A stretch of 64,000 bases of DNA from Bryopsis sp. KO-2023 (taxonomy: Eukaryota; Chlorophyta; Ulvophyceae; Bryopsidales; Bryopsidaceae), in NCBI GenBank assembly GCA_030272585.1, contig BSYQ01000002.1, forward strand, positions 3,968,001-4,032,000, read 5' to 3'. Below the pieces are notes generated by a model. The model had not been told where the DNA came from, did no database searches, and saw nothing but the letters and a program-made list of their open reading frames with translations. The first letter of the stretch is position 1; the number at the start of each line of letters is the position of its first letter. The translations under genes were made by a program, and so were the position numbers. Positions 1-10,575 of the stretch are shown piece by piece.

Positions 1-1490
1 GGCTGTGGCTTGCTATAGTTGCAATTGCCCACACAGGATTGACCCTACTTTAATCTAGTTTGCACAATTTAAAGAATCCCTTTTTTTGAAAGTCATGACT
101 ACAATGGATGGATAGAGATGAAACTGCTGGGGAATAATAACTGTTGGTTCTGGTGGCTCATTGAACTTCTTTTCTTTAAATGTTTAAGTGAGTCACATTC
201 CAGTCTGTCATCAGGGATTCCATAAAGTTGAGTCATGTTCAGGGAAACACAATCCAAAAGAAAGGAGTAACGAACGCCACAGGAGGCTTTCTTAATGCAC
301 CATAGTGACTGAGGACGAATGCGTTGGGCAGTTTCCGGCAATTACACATTCTTTCTCGACGCCTTCAAGTCAGTATCCAAAACATTACCTTAATTTGCAG
401 GTTTGAACTTTTTTAAACGAATCTGGGGATCGACTTGATAAAATCGGAAAGTGTTATATAATGCTGAGCAAGGCAATATTTTTTTTCCCATCCACCCCCG
501 CCCCCAAAAAACAAAAAAGGGTGGAGTTTTGTGGTCGGTTTGTATACAGAACACAAATTTTGAGAAATCGCTGAAAGGGCCTATGACTGACCATAATCAT
601 GAAGGCTCCAAGTTGCTTGCTGCAAGCAATTCTTTCTTGCACACATTTTCTCTTTCAATTTTTTTCTTTTTTTTTAATTATTTCGCTGTGGGTAGTGCTG
701 AGGCTGCTCCACCCACTCCCCACCCCCCCCAATTTCCTCCACTACCTGTGGGTATCCCATAGAAACGATCTTTTTTTTTGTAACTTATCTATACTCTGCA
801 TTGGATAGGTCGAAAGTACCAGCTGATATGGATCAAAGGAATCCACAGGGAAAATTATTAGCAATGTTGTGTAGGTCAGACTCAAAAGAAGCAAAAAAAA
901 AAAAAAAGAAGAAAGGGGCCAGAGGGGTGATTGCAATGCTTTAGAGAAGCGTCTATGTCTGACCATTTGCTGTGGAGTGGGGTGGAGCCCTTGGCATTCC
1001 AACCCTCTGAAATCGCGGCAAGAGGATATTTTTCATGACTTATTTTTTTTCTCAAGTTTTATTTTGTGCTGCCAGGTGCTCACTGGTCGAACTTTTTTCG
1101 CTTGTTTCGTTTTTTTCTTTTTTCTTTGGGGGGGGGGGAGTATCATGCTTGTGGATATCATCCTACATGGGGAAGAAAGAAAAGGGTTACACATAAGGGG
1201 AATGTAAAACAACCGGCACTATCCATTCTTGTGTCTTGATCAAAACCACTTGACTGATTAGTCATTAAACACTCCAGCGACTCTGGTGCATTTGGCTCAT
1301 CTTTTTCTTTTGAAAAATTCCTTTTCAGTCATCCCTGTTTTGTTTCAGGGGCCAACCAGAAACTTGCAAAAGTGAAATTCCTTGCAAAAACCATAAATAA
1401 TGCAAAAAAGAATTTACTACCTGAAAGAAAGGCTTGCCCACAAGAAATCCCTTTGTATATATTTTTTTTGTCTCAAAGTATTATGACAAA
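1..1490 (+). repeat. Left arm of a large inverted repeat flanking the F-box/WD40 locus
   Basis: The first ~54 bases are the reverse complement of 6822-6871, and the similarity continues through many blocks. Bases 541-620 pair with about 6560-6640, 700-1060 with about 6195-6540, 1140-1200 with about 6035-6085, and 1260-1460 with about 5745-5960. Identity looks roughly 80%, with indels and variable homopolymer runs, and this arm has about 300 bp more than the other between 130 and 540. The left limit is not visible because the match begins at base 1. No protein is recognisable in the arm. It could be the long terminal inverted repeat of a DNA transposon or an old inverted segmental duplication. 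Confidence 0.85.
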
Positions 1491-2674
1491 GAATCTGTTT
1501 TTACGCATCCTCGGACTTTCTTTTTACTTCACCTCATTCCGAATGTCATGGACCCCTGTACATAGCCCAAATGCGTCCATGACTGACCCACACTTAGGGG
1601 CAGGTCCAACAAATACTTAAACAACAAATATTTTATTACATTATTCTTGATTGATTGCAGAAGGGGAATCGATCAGGAAACAAGTACCGATATTTTGAGT
1701 TTCTGTAATCGTCTGAATATGTCGCTGGAAGCAAACAAACTCCTCGCTGGCTTGCCTTTTTTCGTCTTATATTCTATTTTTCACTTGCATGTAATTTTCA
1801 TTACTACAATATTTCACTGCCTCTTGACAATTTTCCTTTCCCTCTCCCTAGGGAGGCCTCCCTCCCCCCCCCCCCCCCAACACGTGTTCGCCTAACCCAT
1901 TTTTTCATCGATTTAAAAGAGGTCAAGGGGGGATCCTACCAGCTACCGCCCCCTTCTTCGTACACGCTCCTCTCCAAGTCAAGCCTCTTCAAGAGACCAA
2001 CGTTTCAACGCAGAGACTAACAGCCAGCCCGCTTCCTGGTCACCACATATTCTTTTCGATCGCCTTCCGAGCAGCTCTCTGGTCCGCATTCACAGTCCTC
2101 GTTTGCAGCAGCGCTTTTTCCTGAGCTTCATAGCGCGAACACCGTCGAGAATATCGCACCGCTGGGGGTTATCTCTCTGTCTAAAGTCGACGGAACAGCT
2201 CTGAAACGGTGAGCGCCGCTCACTGAGCGGACCGACACACGTGCAACATTGAAGATATGAGGTCCGGAACGATTTCTCGCTCGACGTCAGCGTTTTTGTT
2301 TCCGCTTTTCTCACTTACAGGCAGGAGCCGAAGAATGTTTACCATGTGTGAGGGGGCTTGGTGACACTGCGGGTTTGGTCTCTAGACTTCAACGTCTCGG
2401 GAGGGTCTTCGAAACGCTCGACTAGACATTTGTTTCTTATCTTTGCTCCTACTCTGTGGCCATCTTCCCTTGATTGTTCTTGCAGACTTTTTTTTTTTGG
2501 GGGGGGGGGTGAGAGCGTCGTTCTGCGTTTGTGGCGCTGGTCGTCCCCACTGCTCTTCTTCGCCTAAAAAGACTAAACCTCGTTTTGAAGAGCATCGTTT
2601 TTTGGGGAGTTTTTTTAATATTCATGGATTGACTGACCAACTGAGTTTTTTTCGAATTAAAGGAGGGCACCACC
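1491..2674. other. Upstream region of the F-box/WD40 gene, no gene recognised
   Basis: The inverted-repeat similarity fades at about 1490. A C-run at 1866-1881 and an uninterrupted T-run followed by a G-run at 2488-2509 are the main low-complexity features. Bases 1900-2450 are richer in GC and CpG than the surroundings and could hold the promoter and 5' untranslated region of the gene at 2675. A pyrimidine tract followed by ACAG near 2320 would suit a 3' splice site in the leader. None of this is proven by sequence alone. Confidence 0.4.
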
Positions 2675-3719
2675 ATGAGCGATCATATTCCCGTCGAATG
2701 GGACTTGCCTAGAGATATTCTGGTCGACATTCTTCGAAGGATTCCTGCTCTGTCGCTTGCTAAATGTACCTGTGTCGCCTCATCTTGGCGGGAGGTTACA
2801 AATGAGGATTTGTATTTAAAAAGGAAAATCGGCTTGGAGCGTGCGTGGTTGCATGAACCAATAGAGCCCGTTGTTCACAAGGATCCAAATTTTACCGTAT
2901 TTTGTTGTGTCAAGATGGAAGGTTTCATTGCTTTGGGTGGTTTCAATAATTTCAAGGTGTTTGATCTTAATCGAAGAGAATTTGTTTTTGAATGCGGAGG
3001 GATTGACTCGGTGCGAAGTCTTTGTTTCATGGATGGGATGCTTGTAACCGGGGGTGACAAAGGTAACTTATCTGGATGGGATATATACACATGGAACCAG
3101 CTTTTTCAGGTTACGATTTTTGACACCTTTATCTGGTCGATTGCGGACCTTGGCGATAACGTGGCTATTGGGGGTGAAGATGGGGATCTTCAAGTTTGGA
3201 GAAAAGGGGTGTGGGAATTCGATGGTTCTCTCGAAGGGCATGAAGGTAGTGTTTATTGCATCTTGCCCCAACCAAAAAATCTCTTGATTAGTGGATCTGG
3301 AGATGAGACTATTCGAATATGGGACTTAGTCAATAATGCTTGCCTTAGTGATTTTTGGACAGACGTCCGGAGTGAGGTCCCTGGCTGTTTATGATGGACT
3401 CATCTTTAGTGGACCTTATGTTGGAGACATTCGCTTGTGGGACTTTGAAAGTGGCAAATATGTGGAAGTTTTGTCAAGTCAGACAAATCATGTGACCTCT
3501 ATCGTTGTTAAAGGCGGTCGGATGTTTATAGGTTCTTTTGATAGAACGATAGAAATATGGGATATTGAGGGCGTGTGCATGCGGAGATTTGATTGTCCGC
3601 ACACTCAAAAGCTAGGTTTCTTGAAACGAATAGATGTGTTATGGGTTGATGATGAAAACATGGTGGCCGTTCGTGGTAATGGTGAGATTTGGGAATGGAA
3701 TTTTTCTAAGGGGTTGTGA
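2675..3719 (+). CDS. F-box/WD40-repeat protein gene with one +1 frameshift
   Basis: A start in strong context (CACCATGAG) opens a 239-codon frame. It begins with an F-box at about residues 8-50 (LPRDILVDILRRIPALSLAK, then the C..ASSWR part) and is followed by WD40 blades with VTGGDKGN, IGGEDGDLQVW and SGSGDETIRIWDL. The frame stops at 3392-3394, but three more blades (SGPYVGDIRLWDF, IGSFDRTIEIWDI, and a final ...NGEIWEWN) continue in another frame to the stop at 3717-3719. Skipping a single G at about 3365 joins the two exactly inside a blade, giving about 347 residues, which fits one F-box plus a seven-bladed propeller. Members of this family recruit substrates to SCF (Skp1-cullin-F-box) ubiquitin ligases. 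No intron is needed. The break is either a recent inactivating indel or a sequencing error. The gene lies between the two arms of the large inverted repeat. Confidence 0.85.
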
Positions 3720-5744
3720 CTTCTTCTTGTTTGACACAATTTTCTCCTTTAATATGAAATTTCATGGGAAGGCGCAATTTAAAAGAGCAACGATCGTTTG
3801 GATCTGTTTCAACTTCTTATTCATTGATTATGGAAATGAAAACGGACAAGTGTAAGAGGCTTCTTATTCACCAACCAAAGATCCCATCCACACAAAAACA
3901 GCAATCCAAATCCTGAGAGTCCAAGCAGCAGGGGTGCTCCTGCTCGGTGGTACAAACTTGGAGTAGGCCATTCGTCGTTGGTACTGGGTCGCTCGCTTGG
4001 TCGACGTTTGTGGCGGCGGAGCTTCCCTCGACTCCGGCTCCACACTCTGAGTCGGCACTTAGCTCGCCTTAACACCCAACATATTCACACTCTTGTTGGT
4101 GGCTAGACGAGCGTGCGACGGACGAACAACGTATTTTGTTTCGACTTGTAACTACTCGTTTGGACAAAACGGCGCTCCCAGCCACATCAGAAGCGAGTCT
4201 TGGCAACAGCAATCTGTTTGCGCACGTGTCTGCGACTGCCACGTCCATAGTTGTTTGTAAAAAAAGATGATAGAAGTCTACCATGGTTTTCGTATACACT
4301 CTTTACCAAAAAAAGAAATATCAAAGCTTCTGGCTGGTAGCTGTGCTTACAAATAACGTATGCGACTGCCCCTTGCAAAAAGCGTGGTTTTTCTTGGAAT
4401 ACGCCCATCTCAAGCGAAAACACGACTCAAATGGCGGGTGCAACCTTCCACCTGCTGTGAGATCCACGGCTAAGGTGCGAGCAGTTCGGGTCGGCGGGGG
4501 AGGGGGTGGGGGCACGAGTTGCTGTCGTGAAATAGTTCTCTTGTGGAGCTTTCTGGGGGAAGGCCTTACGTTGATCGTTTTGTTGTTAAGATTTTCGGTA
4601 CATCACTTTTTTGGGGGCAGAATGAGCGTGGCGGTGCTATACCACGCTGAAGTTGGAACAGACCCGCTATCTTTAACAAGATGCATGCGCGTGTTGTCCT
4701 AGCGACTTAAACCCGAGTTTCCGGCGGGGGTTCAAATCCCTCCCGTCACATTTTTCCTTGGCCATTCATTTTTTTGGATTCAGAACTTCCCCACTGACTC
4801 AATGAGCCTGTTGAGCAACTTTTAACGGTCACGGTTGCGGTTACTCGTTATGTTTTGGCTTGGTGGCGTCTTTGGTTGGAACCTTTTGGGAGTTGTTCGC
4901 TCCTGGTTCTCGAGATGAAAGGTGTTCCGTCGTCGCCGTACGTCGACACCGGTATCTGTTGCGATGTTTTGGACCTAGGTGGGTCGTCGGTTGGACTTTG
5001 GTGCAAGTCTTTTCCCTTTTCCGTTTTCGTGGTTTGCTTGTTGTTGTTGTTTCGCTGAGGTGCTCAAGGAACGAGCTTCGGAGGGTCCCCCTTACACCCC
5101 AATCACAGTATGCCGATGTTCTCCCTGGGTTTTTTATCGCCATGTCTCTGCTGCTGTGGATTGAGGATGCCCTGGTGAAAATCCACAAGCAACTTTACTG
5201 GCAGTATGAGGGCTGTGGTCCAGCCTGTGGATGAGTGCAATTTTTTCCTGTGGAGGAACCAGCCCACAGCTCAAACTATTATATGAATGCCATTGCTTGT
5301 GATTTCAGGAATCACCAGCAGTGTGTTCCACAGATTGTGTGTGTGGGGGGGGGAAAATCGATTCGTTTTATTATCGATAAAAGAGCCTCATAACCCAAAC
5401 CAAAAAAATATATTATCCTCATCTCGTTTTCCGTTGTCATGTGAATTCAAAATCGATTTTCTTCTCTGAGTGTGCACATATTTGAAAAGCGGTAGCTACA
5501 TTCTGAAGCTTTGTTGTTGTTTCTTTTTTTTTTTGGGGGGGGGGGGGGGGGATTTTGTTTGTGTGTGCACAATTTAATGTGTCAGAAGTTATTATTATCC
5601 AGTAAAAACCTGAAAGGGTAAACCTATGACTGCTGTATTTTCCTCAGCTGTCTTCCGGCACCCAAAAACTTCCGATAATGAAATGGACGACCAACCAAAC
5701 AAGACTTAAAGGAAGGGGAAGCTTTGTTTTAATTTTTTGGTTAA
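3720..5744. other. Downstream of the F-box/WD40 gene, no protein gene recognised
   Basis: Open frames here are short and lack family motifs. A tRNA-like structure lies at 4628-4750. A T11-G17 run is at 5524-5551. The right arm of the inverted repeat begins at about 5745. Confidence 0.4.
4628..4750 (+). other. tRNA-like element with acceptor stem, T arm and Pol III-type terminator
   Basis: GTGGCGG at 4628-4634 pairs along all seven positions (one G-T) with CCGTCAC at 4743-4749. These are followed by a discriminator-like A and a T5 tract. A T arm with five pairs, counting one G-T, surrounds TTCAAAT, and the B-box consensus GGTTCAAATCC is exact. The intervening ~90 bases do not fold into a normal D arm and anticodon arm, and the whole is too long for a plain tRNA. 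It may be a tRNA pseudogene, an intron-containing tRNA or a SINE-like fragment. No anticodon can be assigned. Confidence 0.35.
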
Positions 5745-6871
5745 AAAAATATGCAAAGGGGATCTCTTGTGGGCAAGTTAATCAGTTTTGGGAGTCAACT
5801 TCATTTTTTTTACATTCTTTATGGTTTTTGCGAGGAATTTCACTTTTGCATGTTTCTGGTTGGCCCCTGAAACAAAACCAGTACGACCGACAAAGAATTT
5901 TTCACAATAAAAAGGGGCAGAAATGCACCAGAGTCACAGGAGTGTTTAGTGGCTAATGCCCAGTCAATTGGTTCAGATTGAGACACACACATGGATTGTG
6001 CTGGTGTTTTTTTTTACTTCCCTCTTGTGTGTATCCCTTGTCTTTCTTCCCCATGTAGGACGATATCCACAAGCCAGATTCTCACCACCCTTACCCCCCC
6101 CTCAAAAAACAAAAAACGAAACGAAAGACGAGCGAAAAAGGTTCGACCAGCGTGCACCTGGTAGCGCAAAATAAAACTTGAGAAAAATGAAGTCATGAAA
6201 AATTTGCTCCTGCCGCGAATTCAGAGGGTTGAAATGCCAAGGGCTCCACCCCACTCCACAGCAAATGGTCAGACATTGACGCTTCTCTAAAGCATTGCAA
6301 TCACCTCTCTGGCCCCTTTTTTCTTTTTTTTTTTTTTGGCTTCGTTTCAGTCTGACCTACACAACATTGGTAAAAATTTTCCCTATGAATTCCTGTGATC
6401 CATTTCCACTCGTACTTTCGACCTATGTAATGCAGAGTATGGATTACTCACAGTGAAAGGTCGCTTCTTTAGGATACCAACAGGTAGTGAAGGAAATGGG
6501 GGGGTGGGGGAGAGTGTGGAGTAGCCTCAGCCCTACCCACAGCGAAATCAGAGTGTGAAAGAAAAAATTGCTTCCAGAGAGCAACTCGGAGCCTCCATGA
6601 TTATGGTCAGTCATAGGCTCTAGAAGTGACCATCCAATGCAACAACAGCTTGTGAGATGATGACCCCATTTTGGCTGCCTGTAGCAATTCATCCACAACA
6701 TTGTTTCACCCAACATGTATCTATTGAGCTAACCAGAACCAAGTATTCCCCAGAAGTTTCATATGCATCCAGTGAAGTCTTGACTGGACAAAAAAGGGAT
6801 TATAGAGAATGTGCCAAAACAAAGTAGGGTCAATCCTGTGTGGGCAATTGCAACCATAGCAAGCCACAGCC
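5745..6871 (-). repeat. Right arm of the large inverted repeat
   Basis: This is the reverse complement of 1-1490. The outer end, CAATCCTGTGTGGGCAATTG and the following AAGCCACAGCC, mirrors bases 1-40, and similarity stops at 6871 where AAAATTATTTAAAAATATT begins. The arm is shorter than its partner because blocks equivalent to about 130-540 are missing. No ORF in it is credible. If this is a transposon end, its true terminus should be at or close to 6871. Confidence 0.85.
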
Positions 6872-8727
6872 AAAATTATTTAAAAATATTAATATTAGTA
6901 TTATCTCTATCTTTTATTTTTTTACAATCAAAATTCGAATCCTGGAAAAAAGATAACTAAAAGAAAGGGAAGGTCATGATAAAGGAGGAAGAAAAATGGA
7001 GAAGTTTTGAGTTATTCAAGAAAGGCATTTTTTTCCAGAAGGGATGGGGGGGGGGTTCCCCCCCAATTCTGTATATATGCAATACATCCAGGCTTAATCA
7101 CTCATTGTTTTTCACAGAAGCCCAGGTCCAGAGAATCCCAACGTCTGGAATTCACCTGGAAAAGAATAAGAGCATCTTTTCTTCTTTTTTTTTTTCGACA
7201 CTCCTTACTCACCCTGGAGCATCACCATCCACCAGAAAAAAAAAGCAAGTCCAAAAACAACACCAACTGAAAGAGAGACACAATCCAACAAACGTTTTTT
7301 TGTATTAATTTTTTTGATTTCACAGCAACAAGAATATCAAGCTATTGCCTGATATGAGGAAGGAAAAAAGTTCAAAGTTTTTTAAAGGTAAAAGGTTGAG
7401 AAAAAAACGGTGCATCACCAGCTTCATCCTCTTTTTTTCAGAGCTCTGTTCTTATCTTAGCGCAAAAATGGGGCAAGCAGGACTAGGACTTCAGGGTCCT
7501 AGTCAGACGGAGAAGGAAGTCGAACCACAAACCTACCCAGAGAGTTCCCCGCACTTTCTTTTTGTCTTTGTCTCGTTCGAAATAGTCGGGGCAGCAGCCC
7601 AACACAAGCTTGGCAAACAAGCGATCACCACGACCAGTTTCAATCAGGTTTTATTCTGAAACCTGCAACTTGCAGGCTCGACACCCCAAAGCAAGCGACC
7701 AGCTTGATTGTGGACGTCTCTTTTGCAAAAACCAACAAAACTCTCTCAAGCTCTGGTTGTCGCTGGGTCGATATTCAATCGACCCCAGTCTATACGTCCT
7801 TAACAAGAAACGATTGGAAGTGTATCATGTGTTGTTGCTCAACTTCATATCTGCCCCAACCGCCAGAGATAATGTGAAGCTGTGTGCTGAGCTCGACTTA
7901 AGCCTCTTAAGCTTCGCCCGAACTTGCTTGACCTCTGTCAGTCGTGATCGCCACAACAACGACGGCGGTAGGATTATTTTTCCTATCTAATGGCCTCGTT
8001 TGTCGCACACCTAGGACGTCATACGATGAGCGTCGAAAAAGAAAAAAATTTGTGGCTGGGTCCCCCCCCTCTCCCTGCCCCCCTCTCCAACTTATTTGAG
8101 GGGACCCGCTCCTAGTCACCCATGCATCATCATTGGTAGGCCCGGCCATCCTCAAATGCACGGTGACTTGAGCTAACCATTATACGAATTTAAATGAGTA
8201 GGTTCGAAAGTGTCGACCCAAAACTCAGTTGAGGCGTTCAAAGCAAATGTCAGTTCTGCAACTGACACGTCGGTGGAATGAGTGGCTGGGAGCTCGCCAC
8301 GCTGGCGGCTGTGACAGACTGTGGCGCCACCAGCCATGAAACAGTTTTCCGTTTTGATCACAGTGCTTTGGGATCTAGGGGGTGATCAGTGATCGTGTTG
8401 GGATCCGTTCAAGGGTCGGACCAAGATAGCCACTGCAGCTCGCAACTTTCTGCAACTTTCAATGTGGTATTGCGTCAACAGCGACCCACTCCCTTTCAAT
8501 GATCCGCAGAGGGTGTTTTGGAGAGTGGCTCCGACATAGTGCACTGTGGTCAATCGACGCCGGGGTTATCCACAGCTTTTCAAGTCCGTGTACGTGGTTG
8601 GAGGTCGAATGTCGACCGTTGGAGGTCGAAAAAAGTCAAACGTTCCGTCCCCTTGCCCACAGCTACAGAGCATATCACGAACCACGTCGCCAGATCCGTT
8701 GGAGGGCCTAGAGTTAACGCCCAGGTT

Positions 8728-8754
8728 TGACTCTGACTCTGACTCTGACTCTGA
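8728..8754 (+). repeat. (CTGACT)n microsatellite
   Basis: About four and a half perfect copies of a six-base unit occur in tandem. Confidence 0.85.
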
Positions 8755-8777
8755 GTATTCCCAGACTTACCGCCATA

Positions 8778-8801
8778 GTTTCGTTTCGTTTCGTTTCGTT
8801 C
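8778..8801 (+). repeat. (GTTTC)n microsatellite
   Basis: Nearly five perfect copies of a five-base unit lie 24 bases after the hexamer repeat and are followed by a T-run and a G-run. Confidence 0.8.
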
Positions 8802-9054
8802 TTTTTTGGGAGGGGGGGAGAATGTTTTCGCCTTGCGCAAGACGGAAGGTGAGGGTTCAAGTCAGACACACAGGACACCCGCTGAGGACTCAATCACCAA
8901 CGAGGCGGGAAAAACACACCGCTTCTCACGAGGAAGTGCAAGGCCATATTTCCTAAGACCGAGGCTGAAAAACTTTTTGATTGGTGGTCGTCCTTGCATC
9001 TACCTAAACTTTGACATAAACTTTTTTTTTCTTTTAATTATTGAGGGGGTCTCG

Positions 9055-9104
9055 GACGCACTGGAAACGGTCTAGAATGACGGGGTTCGACTCCCCACTG
9101 CGTT
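9055..9104 (+). other. Truncated tRNA-like element
   Basis: GACGCAC at 9055-9061 pairs at six of seven positions (one G-T) with CTGCGTT at 9098-9104. The T arm CGGGG-TTCGACT-CCCCA has four pairs and the B box GGTTCGACTCC matches the consensus. The total of about 50 nt leaves no room for an anticodon arm, so this is a relic or a tRNA-derived fragment, not a working tRNA gene. Confidence 0.3.
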
Positions 9105-10201
9105 TCGAACTCGAACTCTGAAAGCCCCTTTCCTTTTTTCCAAATATCTTTGATTGTTATAGTTACGATTTGCAAACGCGGGGGGGGGAATAATATTGTT
9201 GGGCGAGCAGCTGCAAAAAAAACACGCTTTGGAAAGAGTGAGGTGATAGTGAGCGAGCAGGAGTGCTCGGATTTCCAAAGAACGAAGTTGCTTTGGGGAA
9301 AACTAGAGGAACGTAAGAGCTGCAGGGAGCTCAAAAAAAAAATAGTGTGCCAGGGAAAATTTGGACTCCTCCTTTTTCGAGAATTCTCTTTTCTTTCTTT
9401 TTTCGGGGCTAATAATAGTGCACCAATCCACATAATTATCTAGAATTCAGTCCTTTTTTCGTGCAAGCAAAAATAAATCCACGCTAAGGAGAACGAGCCT
9501 TTGACGGGCTGATGAAATTCTTGGGTGGACCCCCCCCCCCCCCCCAAACTACCAATTGAACAATTAATAAAAATGAATCAAGCTTCACAAACTATACTTG
9601 AGGACCTTCACTTGGATTCTTGCAAATATGCAATAAAGTATTGATGAAGGAATTGTCAACATATCAAGAGAAAGCCTCGCTCTAAAATATCACCTCACAA
9701 ACCACTGAATTACTGAGGTAGATGATAGTTCAAGTGCCATGAGAAAAAGTTCTCTTTGCCCTCAGAAATTTATCCACCAGCCTAAAAGTAAAACAGTAGG
9801 GGAAAAAAAGCATTGCAGGAAAACAAAATAATTTGGACGAAAATTTGCAGTGGTTTCTGCGAATTTCTCCTTTCTTTTTGTGTTTTTATTGTGATAGAGA
9901 GAAACCCTCTTTCAAACTATGCTTCAGTTGAATCAAGAAGTATATTATGAGAGAAAAAGGGGGGAAGAGAGCGGGGGGGGGGGTGGCGGAGAGGGCTTGA
10001 GACTTGAAGCGAATAAAAAACAAAAAGATGAACAAGATGGGATTTGTGAGGGCCAATTCCGGGTAGAATAGAAAGAAAAAAAGTAGTTCAAGAAGATTCA
10101 CCGGGGTTTTACTTCAACAAACGGTCTGAGCGACTATCTATACATAAAAACTTGCTCTTATTACAACCTACACTTACCAACGCCATTAAACAATTGCACA
10201 C

Positions 10202-10575
10202 CATACCTGTTAGAGTTGTCGACCGATACCGCCGGACCTGTCTAGACCGGCCTACCTTTTTTGTTCTGTTCGAATGTGACCTGTCCAGACCGGTCGGACC
10301 TGTCCAGACCGGTCGGACCTGTCCAGACCGGGCCAAACACCGGTTCTGGACAGGAATTGGCACCTGTCCAGACAGGTATCAGCCTTTCTTAGACAGGTCT
10401 GCTGCCTGTCTGGACAGGTGGTGATCTGTCCGGTTCTTAAAGGACCGGCGTTTTTCCGCAGGACCGGACAGGACCGGACAGGACTGGACAGGACCGGACA
10501 GGTCCGCCGGTCCTTAGACAGGTTGGACCGAACAGGACCGGTTTGTCGCTGCCGGTCCTGTCGGGCCCAGGTCTT
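10202..10575 (+). mobile_element. GGACAGG-family MITE, copy 1
   Basis: Bases 10234-10574 match 14325-14580 closely, in the same orientation. The left half repeats GACCTGTCCAGACCGG and the right half repeats its complement (GGACCGGACA), so a single strand could fold back on itself. The right end reads GGGCCCAGGTCTT. The left end differs from the other copy and no target duplication is seen, so this end is rearranged or truncated. It has no coding capacity. Confidence 0.75.

Larger units (their letters stand above)
6872..10201. other. Non-coding interval with low-complexity runs
   Basis: No conserved protein could be recognised on either strand. There are A-rich, T-rich and C-rich stretches (7070, 8060-8095, 9528-9545), two microsatellites near 8730 and 8780, and a short tRNA-like stem at 9055-9104. 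An open stretch at 7610-7990 is the longest but carries no recognisable motif. Confidence 0.4.

Noticed and set aside
1..6871. Polinton/Maverick identity for the long inverted-repeat structure
   Set aside because: No polymerase, integrase or capsid genes lie between the arms, and the spacing is far too short.
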